From: Flavobacterium sp. ov086
GTDB lineage: Bacteria > Bacteroidota > Bacteroidia > Flavobacteriales > Flavobacteriaceae
DNA length: 64,000 nt
Assembly: GCF_900187965.1 (NCBI RefSeq)
Contig: NZ_FZNL01000003.1
Location: 1-64,000, forward strand
Reading direction: 5' to 3'
Numbering within the stretch: the first letter of the stretch is position 1; every line of letters begins with the position of its first letter. Shown here piece after piece: positions 62,485-64,000 of this stretch. The translations under genes were made by a program, and so were the position numbers. The notes below the pieces were generated by a model. It searched no databases. It saw only the letters and a list, made by a program, of their open reading frames with translations, and was not told the DNA's origin.

Positions 62485-62549
62485 TACTGAAACTACTGAA
62501 TACTAAGCCTCAAAATCTTGTTTAAAGGATAAGCATAGCGTATTTTTAC
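62485..62549 (+). promoter_or_regulatory. Tail-regulon promoter of the baseplate operon
   Basis: Box TACTGAAACTACTGAA (62485-62500), 17 bp, TTG (62518-62520), 20 bp, TATTTTTAC (62541-62549). The ATG is at 62637. Confidence 0.8.
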
Positions 62550-62636
62550 AGTATCAAATAAAACAGCATCTTTTGAATATGGCGCGCAAATTCAAGAGAG
62601 AAATTAATTAATAAAAACAACAAATAATTACAACAT

Positions 62637-62939
62637 ATGAAAGATTTTATCATAGATGAAGACTTGTTAATTATAAAGGATGCTTTTGGTAATGGAGATT
62701 TCGCCATTCAGGAAGCAGATCAGCAAAACATTGAACATTTACTGCTAAGTCAAAAAGGAAGTTATAAAGAGTTTCCAATTCTTGGCGTAGGAATTAAAAA
62801 ATACATTAACAGTCCGGATGCAACATCCAGATTAAGACTAGAAAACGAAATAGACAAACAATTATCGTATGACAATTTTTACGTAAAAACATTAGATGTC
62901 AACGATTTACAAAACATTAAAATCGATGGAAACTATTAA
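62637..62939 (+). CDS. Baseplate wedge protein, gp25-like
   Basis: This 100-residue protein contains QNIEHLLLSQKGSYKEFPILGVGIKKYINSP, the core pattern of GPW/gp25 baseplate proteins that initiate sheath assembly. The C-terminal helix (RLENEIDKQLSYDNFYVKTLDV) is consistent. It is the first gene after the promoter at 62485. Its stop overlaps the next gene's start by 14 nt. Confidence 0.75.
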   Translation: MKDFIIDEDLLIIKDAFGNGDFAIQEADQQNIEHLLLSQKGSYKEFPILGVGIKKYINSPDATSRLRLENEIDKQLSYDNFYVKTLDVNDLQNIKIDGNY

Positions 62940-63228
62940 ACCACAAGAAAACCAAAACATTTTTGACCTCTCTTTGCAAGAATACGGAAGTATCGAAAAA
63001 GTATTCGACATTTTAGAAGACAATGACAAGTTTAATATTACAGAAGATGTTTCTGTATATCAGGATTTGAAAATTGGAAGAGAAGCCTTTAAAAAAGATA
63101 TTGTCGAATATTACAATTCCAGAAACCTAAAACCTGCAACCGCTCTTACTGAAGAAGAAGAGTTTTTACTGGACAACTTCTCCGGAATTGATTATATGAT
63201 TATTGAAGATGATTTTATCATTTATTAA
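62926..63228 (+). CDS. Small baseplate/hub protein (LysM or tail-X-like)
   Basis: This 100-residue protein starts at ATG 62926 (METIKPQENQNIFDLSLQEY). The segment QNIFDLSLQEYGSIEKVFDILEDND resembles the LysM-like tail protein X (gpX/gp53-type) that staples the hub. The C-terminal half is acidic. It overlaps the gp25-like gene by 14 nt, so translation is probably coupled. Confidence 0.5.
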   Translation: METIKPQENQNIFDLSLQEYGSIEKVFDILEDNDKFNITEDVSVYQDLKIGREAFKKDIVEYYNSRNLKPATALTEEEEFLLDNFSGIDYMIIEDDFIIY

Positions 63229-63424
63229 TAAAAATCTTTTGCCGCAATTCTCTGCAACATCAGTTCTAAGCAATCAAACAGACTGAAATTTCATCTTCAA
63301 ATCTCTTTTAGAATTCTCTAAAAAGAAAACTACATCTCAGTAGTATTTACAAAAAAACATACACAATTTTCTATAAGCATATTACACATGTCTTACAGGC
63401 TAATCTATATTAAAAAATTAAAAT

Positions 63425-64000
63425 ATGGCACGTACAATTGCTGAAATACAGAATGATATTCTGGACGAAAAGAAGAAACAATCTTCTTTGAAAGACTTAA
63501 CAAGTGACTCGAAAACAGCCATTTGGAAACTTTGGATCAACATAGTTGCGACTGCTATTTGGGTTCATGAAAAAATAGTCGAAAAAAATGCTTTGATATC
63601 AAGACCTCACACCTTAAACTGGTACAGAGAGCAGGCTTTGAACTTTCATTACGGAATGTCTTTGGATCCGGATTCGAGTAACGGAATGTCACTAGTCTGG
63701 AGAGATGGATCGTACCAATTTGATACAACAGACCTTACTGACACTGAAATTGAAGATTCTAAAATAATCAAACATTGCGCAGTAAGTGAAATTGATTTAG
63801 AAACGGTGCTTAAACCAGGCACAGAAATCGAAGAAATTTTCTCTGATTATTTTCATAACAAAGTTGGAGTTGTTTTTATAAAAGTCGCCACCGTAAAAGA
63901 TGAAAAAATCTCGAGAATTGATGTTCCAAATCAGCTTTATGCCTTTAAGGAATATATCGCAAAAATTAAAGATGCAGGAAATCAAGTCTATATAACTTCT
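63425..64000 (+). CDS. Predicted baseplate protein (J-like position), 3' end outside window
   Basis: An open frame of at least 192 codons runs through the right edge: MARTIAEIQNDILDEKKKQS, AIWKLWINIVATAIWVHEKIV, RPHTLNWYREQALNFHYGMSL, NKVGVVFIKVATVKDEKISRID. The N-terminal IAEIQNDIL plus the WKLWINIVATAIW helix and the position after the gp25-like and LysM-like genes suggest a baseplate wedge protein. The family was not recognised with certainty. Confidence 0.5.
   Translation, partial: MARTIAEIQNDILDEKKKQSSLKDLTSDSKTAIWKLWINIVATAIWVHEKIVEKNALISRPHTLNWYREQALNFHYGMSLDPDSSNGMSLVWRDGSYQFDTTDLTDTEIEDSKIIKHCAVSEIDLETVLKPGTEIEEIFSDYFHNKVGVVFIKVATVKDEKISRIDVPNQLYAFKEYIAKIKDAGNQVYITS

Noticed and set aside
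63281..63350. Possible ninth tail box before the last gene (GACTGAAATTTCATC)
   Set aside because: Poor match to the box and the TATTTAC element is about 47 bp away instead of 40.
1..64000. CRISPR array
   Set aside because: No regularly spaced direct repeats with unique spacers; the TGCATCA array is too short and irregular.
35411..64000. Type VI secretion system
   Set aside because: No TssJLM membrane complex or ClpV genes are seen, and repressor plus endolysin genes indicate phage-tail ancestry.

Overview
The window is AT-rich chromosomal DNA of a Bacteroidota bacterium, most probably a Flavobacterium. The evidence is the TAnnTTTG promoter elements, a tmRNA whose tag reads GENNYALAA, a secreted M4 protease with a type IX secretion sorting domain, a carboxypeptidase-regulatory/outer-membrane beta-barrel receptor, and typical flavobacterial intergenic repeats.

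Positions 1-11162 are mostly core genome: the right end of an IS3-family insertion sequence, menE with a CPBP membrane protease, an ArsC-like reductase, a large outer-membrane receptor, fumarase C, an alanine dehydrogenase/saccharopine dehydrogenase-like enzyme, a serine-hydrolase lipoprotein and the tmRNA gene. Positions 11163-22988 form an integrated mobilizable element inserted in the 3' end of the tmRNA gene. A 30-bp exact duplication of the tmRNA end marks both borders. Inside lie a divergent pair of DUF1254/DUF1214 cargo genes with two matching operator-like palindromes, a MobC/relaxase mobilization module with a hairpin-rich oriT candidate, a primase and a primase-helicase separated by an iteron-like TGCATCA array, an excisionase-like HTH protein and a tyrosine integrase.

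Positions 23000-33430 return to chromosomal genes: an AraC-type regulator, an NTF2-like protein, a small porin, a 2040-residue thermolysin-family protease and a TPR-HTH regulator.

From about 33600 to the right edge lies a phage-tail-derived contractile particle locus. It has a sheath, tube, tail chaperones, hub, spike, PAAR-like tip, gp25-like baseplate protein and three fibres that share one docking module. It also has an S24 repressor, a lysis cassette (M15 endolysin, lipoprotein, possible holin), a giant peptidoglycan hydrolase (lysozyme-like plus M23) with a translationally coupled lipoprotein, and a run of orphan proteins that look like effector and immunity genes. No capsid, portal or terminase gene is visible, so a tailocin or contractile injection system is the favoured reading. 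The locus is cut at 64000, so a prophage is not excluded.

The most notable observation is a promoter architecture repeated eight times across this locus: the 16-bp direct-repeat box TACTGAAACTACTGAA (or a close variant) lies 40-41 bp upstream of a TAnnTTT -7 element, often with a TTG 20-22 bp before the -7. It stands before the fibre, baseplate, sheath, lysis and M23 effector genes. This defines a dedicated regulon and ties the effector to the particle. The activator is unknown; a 59-residue HTH protein encoded just before the sheath is a candidate.
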